A stretch of 64,000 nt of DNA from NCBI RefSeq assembly GCF_000719335.1, contig NZ_JOGB01000025.1:33550-97549 (forward strand), in the 5' to 3' direction. The stretch is from Streptomyces sp. NRRL S-87 (GTDB taxonomy: Bacteria; Actinomycetota; Actinomycetes; Streptomycetales; Streptomycetaceae). How positions within the stretch are numbered: position 1 is the first letter of the stretch; every line of letters begins with the position of its first letter. The translations under genes and the position numbers were made by a program. The notes under the pieces are model-generated. The model searched no databases and had not been told where the DNA came from. It saw only the letters and a list, made by a program, of their open reading frames with translations. Positions 54,785 to 64,000 of the stretch are shown here, one piece after another.

Positions 54785-56999
54785 CTGCGCCCTCCTCCCG
54801 GTCCGCACCCGTCACTCCGCTCCCGTCATCGCCACCCGTGCCCGGACCGGCGTCAGAACCCGCGCCCGGGCCCCTGCCGGCGCCCGAACCAGAACCCGAA
54901 CCGGTTCCCGACCCCGACCCTGACCCAGCCCCGGCCCCGGCCCCGGCCCCGGCCCCGGCCCCGGCCCCGGCCCCGGCCGATCCTCCCGGCCTGGCCACGA
55001 CCCGGGCGCCGCCACCGCTCCCCGGCATCGCCGTGGGATCCGACGGCACGGCCGTCGCCACGAGCGTCCGCGGCGGTATCGGGTCGCGCTCGCCGGGCCC
55101 GCGTACGCCCTGCACGCCCTGTACGCCCTGCGCGCTGACGCCCTGGACGCGCGGCGTGCCCGCCCCGGTGCCCGACGCACTGTTCTGCTGCCCCGGCACC
55201 GCGCCGCCGCCCGCGCGCTCGGCGCGCTCGGCCTCGGCCCGCGCCCGCGCCGCGCGCGAGTCCTCGGGCTCCAGCGGGATCGGCGATCCGCGCAGCGGCT
55301 CGTCCGCCGTGCGCGGCAGCGTCAGCCGGAACTGGGAACCGCCGCCCGGCTCGCCCCACGCCTGCAGCCAGCCGCCGTGCAGCCGGGCGTCCTCGACGGC
55401 GATGGACAGGCCCAGGCCGGTGCCGCCCGTGGTGCGCGCCCGGGCCGGGTCGGCCCGCCAGAAGCGGTTGAAGACGCGGGTGGCCTCGCCGGGCTTGAGC
55501 CCGACGCCGTAGTCCCGTACGGCCACCGCGACCGCGCCGCCCGCGGAGGCCAGCCGGACGATCACGTCCCTGCCCTCCCCGTGCTCGACGGCGTTGACGA
55601 CCAGGTTCCTGAGGACGCGCTCCACGCGCCGCGGGTCGGCCTCGGCCACCACCGGCTGGGCGTCGCCGAGGACCCGGATCCGGCTGCCCTTGCGCTCCGC
55701 GAGCGGCTCGGCGCCGTCGATGACCCGGCGTACGACGTCGCGCAGGTCGATCGGCTCGGCATCGAGGGCCGCCGCGCCCGCGTCGAACCGGCTGATCTCC
55801 AGCAGGTCCGCCAGCAGCGACTCGAACCGGTCCAGCTGGCCCGCCAGCAGTTCCGCCGACCGTGCTGTGACCGGGTCGAAGTCGGCCCGGGCCTCGTGGA
55901 TGACGTCGGCGGCCATCCGTACGGTCGTCAGCGGCGTCCGCAGCTCGTGCGAGACGTCGGAGACGAACCGGCGCTGCATGCGGGACAGGTCCTCCAGCTG
56001 CTGGATCTTGAGGTGGAGGTTCTGCGCCATCTTGTTGAAGGCCTCACCCAGACGGGCGATGTCGTCCTCGCCGGTGACCTTCATCCGCTCCTGCAGGCGC
56101 CCGGCCGACAGCCGCTCGGCGATCCCGGCGGCCATCCGGACGGGCGTGACGACCTGCCGCACGAGCAGCCAGGCGATCGCGCACAGCAGGGCCACGACGA
56201 ACACGCCCGCGGTTGCGATGGTGCCCTTGACCAGGGTCAGCGACTCCTCCTCCTGCGTGAGCGGGAAGAGGTAGTAGAGGTGGTACGGCTCCCCGTTGAT
56301 GTCCGTGAGCCGCTTGCCGATGACGAGCGCGGGCTCCGAGGCCTTGCCCGGGACGGTGTACTCGATCTTCGAGAAGGTCTGGTAGGGGCCCGTCCCGCTG
56401 TCCACCGCCCGGCGCAGCGACACCGGGACGCTCGCGGTCGGGTTGACCCCGCCGGAGGCGCGCGGACCGCGGACGCCGGTGCCGAGGTCGCCGGAGACGG
56501 CGTCGGCCGGGCCGGCGCCGAGGGCGACGACGGAATATGCCTTCTGGCCGCTGCTCGCGAGCTGCTCGACGAGGTCCGACATCCAGGCGCTGACGTTGCG
56601 GCCGAGCTTGTTGTCCCCGGTCGCGGTGTCCTGGGTGTCGGTGGCGGGCGGGGTGTTGGCCTTCTCCTGCGCGACGGCGAAACCGCCGGAGGCCTGGCTC
56701 TGCGCGGCCTCCTCCTTGGCGTCGAGGAGGCCGTTGCTGACCTGGCCGATGACGACGAAGCCGAGGAGCAGGACCACGGCCAGCGACATCAGCATGGTGG
56801 CGGCGACCACCCGCAGCTGGAGGTTGCGCCGCCACAGCCGGATCGCCGGCAGCAGCGGCCGGCGGACCCAGCGGGCGAACAGGCGCAGCACGCGTCGGCC
56901 CAGCACGCGCCGGCGGCCGGGGAGGCGCAGACCGCCCCGCCGCGCGGAAGCCGGAGCCGACGGCCGTGCCGTCGGGTCCGGGGCCGTGCTGGAGGGCAT
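54774..56999 (-). CDS. mtrB: Sensor histidine kinase MtrB with Gly/Ala-rich tail
   Basis: A 741-residue sensor kinase from the ATG at 56999. The first membrane helix is at about 64-85 and the second at about 259-281, enclosing an extracytoplasmic sensor domain of about 170 residues. HAMP, the His box (FVSDVSHELRTPLTTVRM, phospho-His about 351) and the ATPase domain (NLVVNAVEHGEGRDV, DYGVGLKPGEA, GGTGLGLSI) follow. The last 150 residues are low complexity, including a run of about eight Gly-Ala pairs coded by a CCGGCC hexamer repeat (54930-54979). It phosphorylates MtrA. A start at 57032 inside mtrA is an alternative. Confidence 0.93.
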   Translation of the reverse strand: MPSSTAPDPTARPSAPASARRGGLRLPGRRRVLGRRVLRLFARWVRRPLLPAIRLWRRNLQLRVVAATMLMSLAVVLLLGFVVIGQVSNGLLDAKEEAAQSQASGGFAVAQEKANTPPATDTQDTATGDNKLGRNVSAWMSDLVEQLASSGQKAYSVVALGAGPADAVSGDLGTGVRGPRASGGVNPTASVPVSLRRAVDSGTGPYQTFSKIEYTVPGKASEPALVIGKRLTDINGEPYHLYYLFPLTQEEESLTLVKGTIATAGVFVVALLCAIAWLLVRQVVTPVRMAAGIAERLSAGRLQERMKVTGEDDIARLGEAFNKMAQNLHLKIQQLEDLSRMQRRFVSDVSHELRTPLTTVRMAADVIHEARADFDPVTARSAELLAGQLDRFESLLADLLEISRFDAGAAALDAEPIDLRDVVRRVIDGAEPLAERKGSRIRVLGDAQPVVAEADPRRVERVLRNLVVNAVEHGEGRDVIVRLASAGGAVAVAVRDYGVGLKPGEATRVFNRFWRADPARARTTGGTGLGLSIAVEDARLHGGWLQAWGEPGGGSQFRLTLPRTADEPLRGSPIPLEPEDSRAARARAEAERAERAGGGAVPGQQNSASGTGAGTPRVQGVSAQGVQGVQGVRGPGERDPIPPRTLVATAVPSDPTAMPGSGGGARVVARPGGSAGAGAGAGAGAGAGAGAGSGSGSGTGSGSGSGAGRGPGAGSDAGPGTGGDDGSGVTGADREEGAGGR
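54930..54979. repeat. Hexamer repeat in the mtrB 3' end
   Basis: About eight CCGGCC units in a row, encoding the Gly-Ala run on the minus strand. Prone to length change; the frame is kept in steps of two residues. Confidence 0.75.
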
Positions 57000-57000
57000 G

Positions 57001-57690
57001 TCAGCTCGGTCCGGCCTTGTAGCCGACGCCACGGACGGTCACCACGATCTCCGGGCGCTCGGGGTCCTTCTCGACCTTCGAGCGCAGCCGCTGGACGTGC
57101 ACGTTGACCAGGCGGGTGTCGGCGGCGTGCCGGTAGCCCCACACCTGCTCGAGCAGCACTTCGCGCGTGAACACCTGCCACGGCTTGCGGGCCAGTGCGA
57201 CGAGCAGGTCGAACTCCAGCGGCGTCAGGGCGATGGACTGCCCGTCCCGCTTCACGGAGTGCCCGGCCACGTCGATGACGAGGTCGCCGATGGCCAGCTG
57301 CTCCGGCGCCGGCTCCTCCGACCGCCGCAGGCGGGCGCGGATACGGGCGACCAGCTCCTTCGGCTTGAACGGCTTGACGATGTAGTCGTCGGCCCCGGAC
57401 TCGAGCCCGACGACCACGTCGACGGTGTCGCTCTTGGCCGTGAGCATGACGATCGGCACGCCGGACTCGGCGCGGATGAGCCGGCAGACCTCTATGCCGT
57501 CCCTTCCGGGCAGCATGAGGTCCAGGAGCACCAGGTCAGGCTTTGCCTCGCGGAAAGCAGCCAGTGCCTTGTCGCCGTCCGCGACGAACGACGGCTCGAA
57601 ACCCTCTCCACGCAGCACAATGCCGAGCATCTCGGCCAGCGCGGTGTCGTCGTCGACGACAAGGACGCGTCCCTTCATGGTTGACATCAT
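57001..57690 (-). CDS. mtrA: Response regulator MtrA
   Basis: A 229-residue OmpR-type regulator, near-identical in sequence to Streptomyces MtrA as I recall it. The receiver domain at about 6-120 has phospho-Asp57 (DLVLLDLMLPGRDGIEV), and the winged helix lies at about 135-226 (LTPLEFDLLVALARKPWQVFTREVLLEQVWGYRHAADTRLV). MtrA controls development, cell envelope genes and antibiotic timing, and its own operon. Three in-frame ATGs (57690, 57687, 57678) are possible starts. An ATTAGCTAAT palindrome lies just upstream. mtrB follows at once. Confidence 0.95.
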   Translation of the reverse strand: MMSTMKGRVLVVDDDTALAEMLGIVLRGEGFEPSFVADGDKALAAFREAKPDLVLLDLMLPGRDGIEVCRLIRAESGVPIVMLTAKSDTVDVVVGLESGADDYIVKPFKPKELVARIRARLRRSEEPAPEQLAIGDLVIDVAGHSVKRDGQSIALTPLEFDLLVALARKPWQVFTREVLLEQVWGYRHAADTRLVNVHVQRLRSKVEKDPERPEIVVTVRGVGYKAGPS

Positions 57691-58029
57691 CCCATTAGCT
57701 AATCGTTACCTGGCGGTGAGCTGGCCCACAGCCGGGCGACCGCCGGCTCCGCACCGGTCACCCCACGTGATCCCAGGCCCCAGTCTGCCCCGTCCACGCG
57801 CCACATTCGAAGGGGGCCCCCGCACCCTCTCCTCCGCCGGGCCCCGTATTCCCACCCGCCGGGCCCACGAAGCGGCCCCCGGGCCCCGGCCCCACGCGAA
57901 GCCCCCTGCCCGGCCGGAGCCGCACGGGCCGGACCGGAGGTGGCCGGGCCGGTCCGTTCGGCGATCACGCATGGCACGATGGCAGCCGACCAGCGCCACC
58001 GCCCCCCGTACGGGCACGAAGGAGCGACG
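57691..58029. other. 339-bp divergent region between mtrA and the MoxR/DUF58 operon
   Basis: It holds the mtrA promoter zone, with an AT-rich stretch at 57691-57710 in very GC-rich surroundings. The last 20 bases before the operon include GAAGGAG as ribosome site for the first gene. The middle (57780-57940) is monotonous GC and I see nothing in it. Confidence 0.5.
57694..57703. promoter_or_regulatory. ATTAGCTAAT palindrome at the mtrA start
   Basis: A perfect 10-bp AT-rich palindrome with a flanking GTAAC/GTTAC element, 4-13 bp upstream of the first mtrA ATG. Such AT-rich sequence is rare here. It could be an MtrA autoregulatory site and/or the -10 region of a leaderless transcript. Confidence 0.4.
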
Positions 58030-59469
58030 ATGAACGACTCTCCGGGCTCGGCATCGCCCGGATCCACCCCGGCGGACGGCGAACGGCCCGACGCGGCGGC
58101 ACCGGAGCGCGACCCGTCCAGCGCCCCGCCCCCGGCCGCCGGCCCGAGGTGGTCCAAGGAGCAGCCCCCGCCGGGCCAGTGGGTCGCCCCCGGCACCCCG
58201 GAGGCTCAGGAGGCCCCCACCGGCGGGCCCGGGACCACCGGAGGAGCCCCCGGCACCGGCGGGCCCGGCACCAGCGGAGCGACCGGCACCGGCGGCCCCA
58301 CCTGGACCGCCCCCTCCGGCACCACACCCCCCGGCACCGCGGACGGCACCCCCGGAGGAGCCCCCGGAGGAGCCCCCGGAGGGACCCCTGGCGGGACTCC
58401 CGGCTGGGGAGGCCCCCAGCAGTCCGGCTGGGGCGGGCAGCAGCCCGGGCAGCAGTCCTGGAGCACCCCGGGTGGCCCCTGGGCCGGCCCGGCCAAGCCC
58501 TACGCCCCCAAGCCGGGCGTCATCCCCCTGCGTCCGCTCAGCGTCGGCGAGATCCTCGACGGCGCCGTGACGACCATGCGCGCCCACTGGCGCAGCGTCC
58601 TGTCGGTCACCCTCGCCGTGGCGGTCGTGACCCAGCTCGCCATCACGCTCGTCCAGGGCTTCGCCCTCGACGGCCTCGACGCCGCGCCCGCGGACGCCAA
58701 CGCCTCCCCCGAGGAGGTCCTCGACTCCCTGGGCGCCAGCATCGCGCAGAGCGCCGTGGCGCAGGTGATCACCCTCCTCGGCACCGTCCTGGCCACCGCC
58801 ATGCTGACGATGATCTTCAGCCGGGCGGTCCTCGGGAAGACGTCCAGCGTCTCGGAGGCCTGGCGCGAGGCGCGCCCCCGGCTGCTGCCCCTGACCGGCC
58901 TGGTCCTGCTGATGCTCCTCATGGTCGCCGGCATCCTCGTCGTCGGCGTCCTGCCCGGCATCCTCGTGGACAGCGCCCCGCTGTCCGTCGCGGGCCTGCT
59001 GGTCGCCCTCCCGGTGGCGGTCTGGCTCTACGTCCGCTTCACCCTGGCCTCGCCCGCCCTGATGCTGGAGCGCCAGGGCATCGGCGCCGCGCTCGGCCGC
59101 TCGGCCCGCCTGGTGCGCGGCTCGTGGTGGCGGATCTTCCTGATCATCCTGCTCACGTCCGTGATCACCGGCATCGTGTCGATGATCATCGTGTTCCCGT
59201 TCACCATCCTCGGAATGCTGTTCGGCGGGGGTGGCATGGACGCCCTCATGGACGGCAGCTTCGCGTACAGCTGGGGCTTCCTCGTCGTCGCCGCCGTCGG
59301 CTCGGTGGTCGCGCTGACCATCACCCTGCCGATCAGCGCCGGCGTCGTGGTCCTGCTCTACATCGACCAGCGCATCCGCCGCGAGGCACTGGACCTGGAG
59401 CTCGCCCGGGCGGCCGGCGCGCCGGGCCCCACCGGCGCCCCGCCCGGCCCCACCGGCACGGGGAGCTGA
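58030..59469 (+). CDS. Multi-span membrane protein (glycerophosphodiesterase-membrane-domain-like)
   Basis: A 479-residue protein. Residues 1-150 are Gly/Pro/Thr-rich, with GGAPGGAPGGTPGGTPG tandem repeats near 108-125. From about 165 (IPLRPLSVGEILDGAVTTMRAHWRSVL) it becomes a membrane protein of about six helices with a cytoplasmic end (LYIDQRIRREALDLEL), matching the family annotated as glycerophosphoryl diester phosphodiesterase membrane domain. No catalytic phosphodiesterase domain is present. First gene of a five-gene operon ending with MoxR and DUF58; ATG at 58030 with GAAGGAG upstream. Confidence 0.82.
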   Translation: MNDSPGSASPGSTPADGERPDAAAPERDPSSAPPPAAGPRWSKEQPPPGQWVAPGTPEAQEAPTGGPGTTGGAPGTGGPGTSGATGTGGPTWTAPSGTTPPGTADGTPGGAPGGAPGGTPGGTPGWGGPQQSGWGGQQPGQQSWSTPGGPWAGPAKPYAPKPGVIPLRPLSVGEILDGAVTTMRAHWRSVLSVTLAVAVVTQLAITLVQGFALDGLDAAPADANASPEEVLDSLGASIAQSAVAQVITLLGTVLATAMLTMIFSRAVLGKTSSVSEAWREARPRLLPLTGLVLLMLLMVAGILVVGVLPGILVDSAPLSVAGLLVALPVAVWLYVRFTLASPALMLERQGIGAALGRSARLVRGSWWRIFLIILLTSVITGIVSMIIVFPFTILGMLFGGGGMDALMDGSFAYSWGFLVVAAVGSVVALTITLPISAGVVVLLYIDQRIRREALDLELARAAGAPGPTGAPPGPTGTGS

Positions 59470-59473
59470 TGCG

Positions 59474-60190
59474 GTGAGCGGTACGGGGGGTGCCCCCACG
59501 CGGGCGGCGAACACGGCACGGGCGGCCCTCACCGGCCGCCTCCCCGCCTCCGACGGGCCGCCGGTCACCGTGCCGCGCGGCCCGGCCCGCGAGGAGGCCG
59601 AGCGCGAGCTGTCCAGGCCGATGTACCACGAACACGACCCGAACCTCCTCCAGCGCGCCATGAACCGCTTCTGGACCTGGGTCGGCGACCTGTTCGACGC
59701 GGCCTCCGGGGCCACCCCCGGAGGCACGCCGGGCGTCATCGCGATCGTCGTCTTCGCGCTCCTCCTCCTGGCCTTCCTCTGGTGGCGCCTGGGCACCCCC
59801 CGCCGCCTCCCCGCGCCCACCGGCGGCGCCCTGTTCGACGACCGCCCCCGCACCGCCGCGGAGCACCGCACCGCCGCCGAGGCCCACGCGGCCGCCGGCC
59901 GCTGGACCGAGGCCGTCCAGGAACGCATGCGCGCCCTCGTCCGCTCCCTCGAAGAGCGCACCCTCCTCGACCCGCGCCCCGGCCGCACCGCCGACGAGGC
60001 CGCCGCCGAGGCCGCCCGCGCCCTCCCCGACCACGCCCCACGCCTGCACGCGGCGGCCCGCGCCTTCGACGACGTCACGTACGGCGGCCGCACCGCGGAC
60101 GCCCAGGGGTACGCCGACCTGCGCGACCTCGACCTCGTCCTCGAACGCACCCGCCCGCACCCCGCCGCGCACCCGGGAACCCCTGTATGA
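59474..60190 (+). CDS. DUF4129 domain membrane protein
   Basis: A 238-residue protein: one membrane helix at about 87-104 (VIAIVVFALLLLAFLWW). The DUF4129 domain follows (about 120-225), opening with AAEHRTAAEAHAAAGRWTEAVQERMRALVRSLEERTLL and containing the conserved RTADEAAAEAA and FDDVTYGGR. DUF4129 often lies with DUF58, MoxR or transglutaminase genes; its function is unknown. GTG at 59474, 4 bp after the previous stop codon. Confidence 0.85.
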   Translation: MSGTGGAPTRAANTARAALTGRLPASDGPPVTVPRGPAREEAERELSRPMYHEHDPNLLQRAMNRFWTWVGDLFDAASGATPGGTPGVIAIVVFALLLLAFLWWRLGTPRRLPAPTGGALFDDRPRTAAEHRTAAEAHAAAGRWTEAVQERMRALVRSLEERTLLDPRPGRTADEAAAEAARALPDHAPRLHAAARAFDDVTYGGRTADAQGYADLRDLDLVLERTRPHPAAHPGTPV

Positions 60191-61529
60191 GCGCTCCCCC
60201 GCCCGCCGCGCCCGCCACCCGCACCCACGACGGCGCACCCCCGGCCACCGACGCCCCCGCCCCGGGCCCGGCCGCGACCAGCGCCTCCCCCACCCCCACC
60301 GCCCTCTGGCGCCGCTTCCGCGGCCCCCTGCTCGCGGCGGCCGTCCTCCTCGCCGCCGGCCTCGTACTCGCCGCCCTGACCTCCGGTGGCGACCACGGCC
60401 GGCTCGACCCCCGTTCGCCCGACCCGCAGGGCACCCGCGCGCTCGCCGAGCTCCTCGCCGACCACGGCGTCACCACCCGGACCGTGGCCACCACCGACGA
60501 GGCCGTCGCCGCGGCCGCCCCCGGCACCACGCTCGTCGTCGCGAACCCCGGGCTGCTGACCGGGGGTCAGCAGGCCGCGCTCAAAACCGCCATGGACCTC
60601 TCCGGCGGCCGTACGGTCCTCCTCGCCCCCGGCCCGGCAGCCGTCGCCGCCCTCACCCCGGGCGTCCGGGCCGCTCCCGCGACCACGACCGACACCGACC
60701 CCGCCCCCGACTGCCCGCTGCCCGCCGCCGTTTCGGCCGGCCGCGCCCGCACCGGCGGCGGCTGGACGTACCGCACCCCCCTCCCGACCGCCACCGGCTG
60801 CTACCCGCAGGACGGCCGCCCGACCCTGCTGACCCTCCCGGGCCGGGCCGTCCCCGGCACCCCGACGGACCACACCCCCCACCCCGACACGGTCCTCCTC
60901 GGCTCCCCCGCCGCGCTCCTCAACGAACACCTCGACGAGCAGGGCAACGCCTCCCTGGCCCTCCAACTCCTGGGCACGCGCCCCCATGTGACGTGGTACC
61001 TGCCCACGCTCGCCGACCCCTCGGCCGCCGCCGCCGACGAGCGCCGCGGCTTCGGCGACCTCATCCCCGCCGGGTGGTCCTGGGCCCTGCTGCAGCTCTT
61101 CGTGGCCGCCGCCCTCGCCGCCGCCTGGCGCGCCCACCGCCTCGGCCCCCTCGTCACCGAACGCCTCCCCGTCGCCGTCCGCGCCTCCGAGGCGACCGAG
61201 GGCCGCGCCCGCCTCTACCGCAAAACCAACGCCCGCGACCGCGCCGCCGCCGTCCTGCGCGCCGCGTCCCGCGAGCGCCTGGCCGCCCTGCTCGGCGTCC
61301 CGCCCGCCGCGGCCCACGACCCGGCGAGCCTCCTCCCGGCCCTCGCCACCCGCCTGAACCGCACCCCCGGCGCCCCCGGCCCGGCCGGCCCGGCCCAAGG
61401 GTCGCCCGCCGCCGACGACCTGACGGCGCATCCGCCGACGCTCCTCTTCGGCCCGCCGCCCACCACCGACGCCGCCCTCGTCGCCCTCACCGACCACCTC
61501 GACGCCCTCGAAAGAGAGGTCCGCTCCTC

Positions 61530-61533
<4 letters not shown>
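60187..61533 (+). CDS. DUF4350 domain membrane protein
   Basis: A 448-residue protein. A helix at about 43-62 (GPLLAAAVLLAAGLVLAAL) precedes the DUF4350 domain (about 75-280), which includes DPQGTRALAELLADHGVTTRTV. A second membrane helix follows (about 300-320, WALLQLFVAAALAAAW), then a cytoplasmic part with RLYRKTNARDRAAAVLRAASRERLAALLG. Overlaps the previous gene by 4 bp. The domain faces outside and may bind something there; function unknown. Confidence 0.85.
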
Positions 61534-62503
<970 letters not shown>

Positions 62504-62504
<1 letters not shown>

Positions 62505-63814
62505 TGGCCCTCACCGGACGCACCGCGCTCCTCGCGGCCCTCGGTTCGATCCCCGTCGGGCTGCTGGAGCCCAGCTGGACGGGCCTGCTCGCCGTGAACG
62601 CACCGCTGGCACTGGCCTGCGCCTGCGACTACGCCCTGGCGACCCCCGTACGGAGCCTGCGCCTGACCCGCTCCGGCGACACGACCGTCCGCCTCGGCGA
62701 GACCGCGGAGGTGCGCCTCACCGTCGCCAACCCCGGCCGCCGCCCCCTCCGGGCCCGCATCCGCGACGCCTGGCCGCCCAGCAGCTGGCCCGCCGGCACC
62801 GGCCCCGAGACCTCCCGGCACACCCTGAGCGTGCCGCCGGGCGAACGCCGCCGGCTCACCACCCGGCTGCAGCCCACCCGCCGCGGTGACCGCACGGCCG
62901 ACCGCGTCACCGTCCGCTCGTACGGGCCGCTCGGGCTCCTCTCGCGGCAGGGCACCCACGTCCTGCCCTGGACGGTCCGCGTCCTGCCGCCGTTCACCAG
63001 CCGCAAGCACCTGCCGTCCCGGCTGTCCCGGCTCCGTGAACTCGACGGCCGCACGTCCGTCCTCACCCGCGGCGAAGGCACCGAGTTCGACAGCCTGCGC
63101 GACTACGTGCCCGGGGACGACACGCGCTCCATCGACTGGCGGGCCACCGCCCGCCAGCACAGGGTCGCCGTCCGCACGTGGCGCCCGGAACGCGACCGGC
63201 ACATCCTGATCTGCCTGGACACCGGCCGCACCGCGGCCGGCCGGGTGGGCGACGCCCCCCGTCTGGACTCCGCCATGGACGCGGCCCTGCTCCTGGCCGC
63301 CCTGGCGTCCAGGGCGGGCGACCGGGTGGACCTGCTGGCCCACGACCGCCGGACCCGCGCCCTGGTCCAGGGCCGCGCCGCGGGCGAGCTCCTGCCGGCC
63401 CTGGTGAACGCCATGGCCCCGCTGGAACCCGAGCTCGTCGAGACCGACACCCGCATGCTCGTCTCCACGATCCTGCGCAGTGCCCCGCGCCGCTCCCTGG
63501 TGGTCCTCCTCACGAGCCTGGAGGCGGCCCCCATCGAGGAGGGCCTGCTCCCCGTCCTCCCGCAGCTCACCCAGCGGCACACCGTCCTGGTGGCCTCCGT
63601 CGCCGACCCCGAGGTGGCCCGCATGACCTGGGCCCGGGGCTCCGTCGAGGCCGTGTACGAGGCGGCCGCCGGCACCCAGGCCCAGGCCCAGCGACGCCGC
63701 ACCGCCGCCCAGCTGTCCCGCCACGGCGTCACCGTCGTCGACGCCACCCCCGACACGCTCGCGCCGGCCCTCGCCGACGCGTACCTGGCCCTCAAGGCCG
63801 CCGGCCGCCTCTGA
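62504..63814 (+). CDS. DUF58 domain protein
   Basis: A 436-residue membrane-linked protein. Two N-terminal hydrophobic helices (about 8-45) are followed by a beta-rich region, then DUF58 (about 185-260, EFDSLRDYVPGDDTRSIDWRATARQ) inside a von Willebrand A-like fold. The metal-site motif is degenerate: where DxSxS is expected the sequence is LDTGRTAAG. It is the usual partner of MoxR ATPases. Its ATG shares bases with the MoxR stop codon (TGATG), so it is translated with it. Last gene before two terminators and the rRNA end. Confidence 0.9.
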
Positions 63815-63823
63815 AACGGAAGA

Positions 63824-63848
63824 AGGCCCCGCCGGACCGGCGGGGCCT
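63824..63848 (+). terminator. Terminator of the MoxR/DUF58 operon
   Basis: A near-perfect stem AGGCCCCGCCGG/CCGGCGGGGCCT around a single A, 10 bp after the DUF58 stop codon. Confidence 0.75.
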
Positions 63849-63855
63849 CCACGTC

Positions 63856-63891
63856 CTGCATGTGCTGCATGGGCTGCATATCCTGCACATC
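63856..63891. repeat. Four imperfect 9-bp CTGCAxxxx repeats
   Basis: CTGCATGTG, CTGCATGGG, CTGCATATC, CTGCACATC in a row, between two terminators that face each other. Low GC for the genome. It may be a spacer or a processing region of the rRNA transcript. Confidence 0.55.
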
Positions 63892-63918
63892 CGGCGCCTG
63901 TCGGCCGGTAAACGCAGA

Positions 63919-63948
63919 AAAGCCCCGCACCAGAAGGTGCGGGGCTTT
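63919..63948 (-). terminator. rRNA operon terminator
   Basis: A 13-bp perfect stem AAAGCCCCGCACC/GGTGCGGGGCTTT with a 4-base loop. On the minus strand it is followed by a T-run (TTTTCTGCGTTT), a classic intrinsic terminator 12 bp after the 5S 3' end. Confidence 0.88.
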
Positions 63949-63960
63949 CCCACAATGATT

Positions 63961-64000
63961 GTTCGGCGGCGTCCTACTCTCCCACAGGGTCCCCCCTGCA
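63961..64000 (-). rRNA. rrf: 5S ribosomal RNA, 3' end (partial)
   Basis: The minus strand reads TGCAGGGGGGACCCTGTGGG then AGAGTAGGACGCCGCCGAAC, the conserved 3' end of actinobacterial 5S rRNA. The rest, and presumably 23S and 16S, lie to the right of the window. The 3' end is placed at 63961 by the CGCCGAAC terminus. Confidence 0.93.

Overview
The window is a piece of a Streptomyces chromosome (or a very close relative). Visible GC is far above 70 percent, GTG and TTG starts are frequent, and the gene order is one I recall from the S. coelicolor core: narK-nnaR, ssrA-smpB, an S41 peptidase, ftsXE, prfB, two Ser/Thr kinases of the PkaA/PkaB type, NAD-glutamate dehydrogenase, secA, hpf, and lpqB-mtrB-mtrA. 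A 5S rRNA 3' end sits at the right edge. No phage, insertion sequence or CRISPR array is visible.

Layout. (1) 1-7650: start of a HelD-like RNA polymerase-recycling ATPase, a CGNR zinc-finger regulator, the nitrate pair narK/nnaR with two GlnR-like boxes, and a divergent LysR/MFS pair. (2) 7675-12328: a tiny membrane protein, a YefM-type antitoxin whose YoeB-like toxin is cut to a stub, the tmRNA gene and its partner smpB, an S41 protease, and ftsE-ftsX. (3) 12576-15638: a 60-residue zinc-ribbon membrane protein, prfB without the programmed frameshift, and a 2-oxoglutarate/Fe(II)-type oxygenase preceded by a short leader peptide and a hairpin. (4) 15780-23363: two membrane Ser/Thr kinases divergent from a large FHA-FtsK/EccC-like ATPase. 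(5) 23602-36284: a sugar ABC importer without its own ATPase, two glycosyltransferase/CDP-glycerol polymerase fusions, and a TetR gene facing a TagGH-type polymer exporter, so probably a teichoic-acid-like wall polymer locus. (6) 36392-43787: the 1647-residue NAD-glutamate dehydrogenase, a HAD hydrolase, a DUF6912 protein and an Rv3235-like protein. (7) 44083-52744: secA, a GNAT acetyltransferase, an AlkZ/YcaQ-family protein, an orphan NarL-type response regulator, hpf, comF and a MarR regulator. (8) 52913-63814: lpqB-mtrB-mtrA on the minus strand, divergent from a five-gene operon ending in MoxR and DUF58 genes. (9) 63824-64000: two terminators and the 3' end of a 5S rRNA read from the right, the end of an rRNA operon.

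How the parts work together. Much of the window is growth and envelope housekeeping. SecA exports proteins, FtsEX controls septal or peptidoglycan hydrolysis, MtrAB-LpqB couples envelope state to development, and the TagGH/polymerase group makes and exports a wall polymer. SmpB-tmRNA, PrfB, HPF and the rRNA operon serve translation and ribosome upkeep. narK/nnaR and NAD-glutamate dehydrogenase connect to nitrogen supply. The points most worth a second look are the leader peptide and hairpin before the oxygenase, the paired operator-like repeats between the TetR and exporter genes, the orphan antitoxin beside ssrA, the kinase-FHA-ATPase neighbourhood, and large in-frame insertions in a sugar permease and in ComF.
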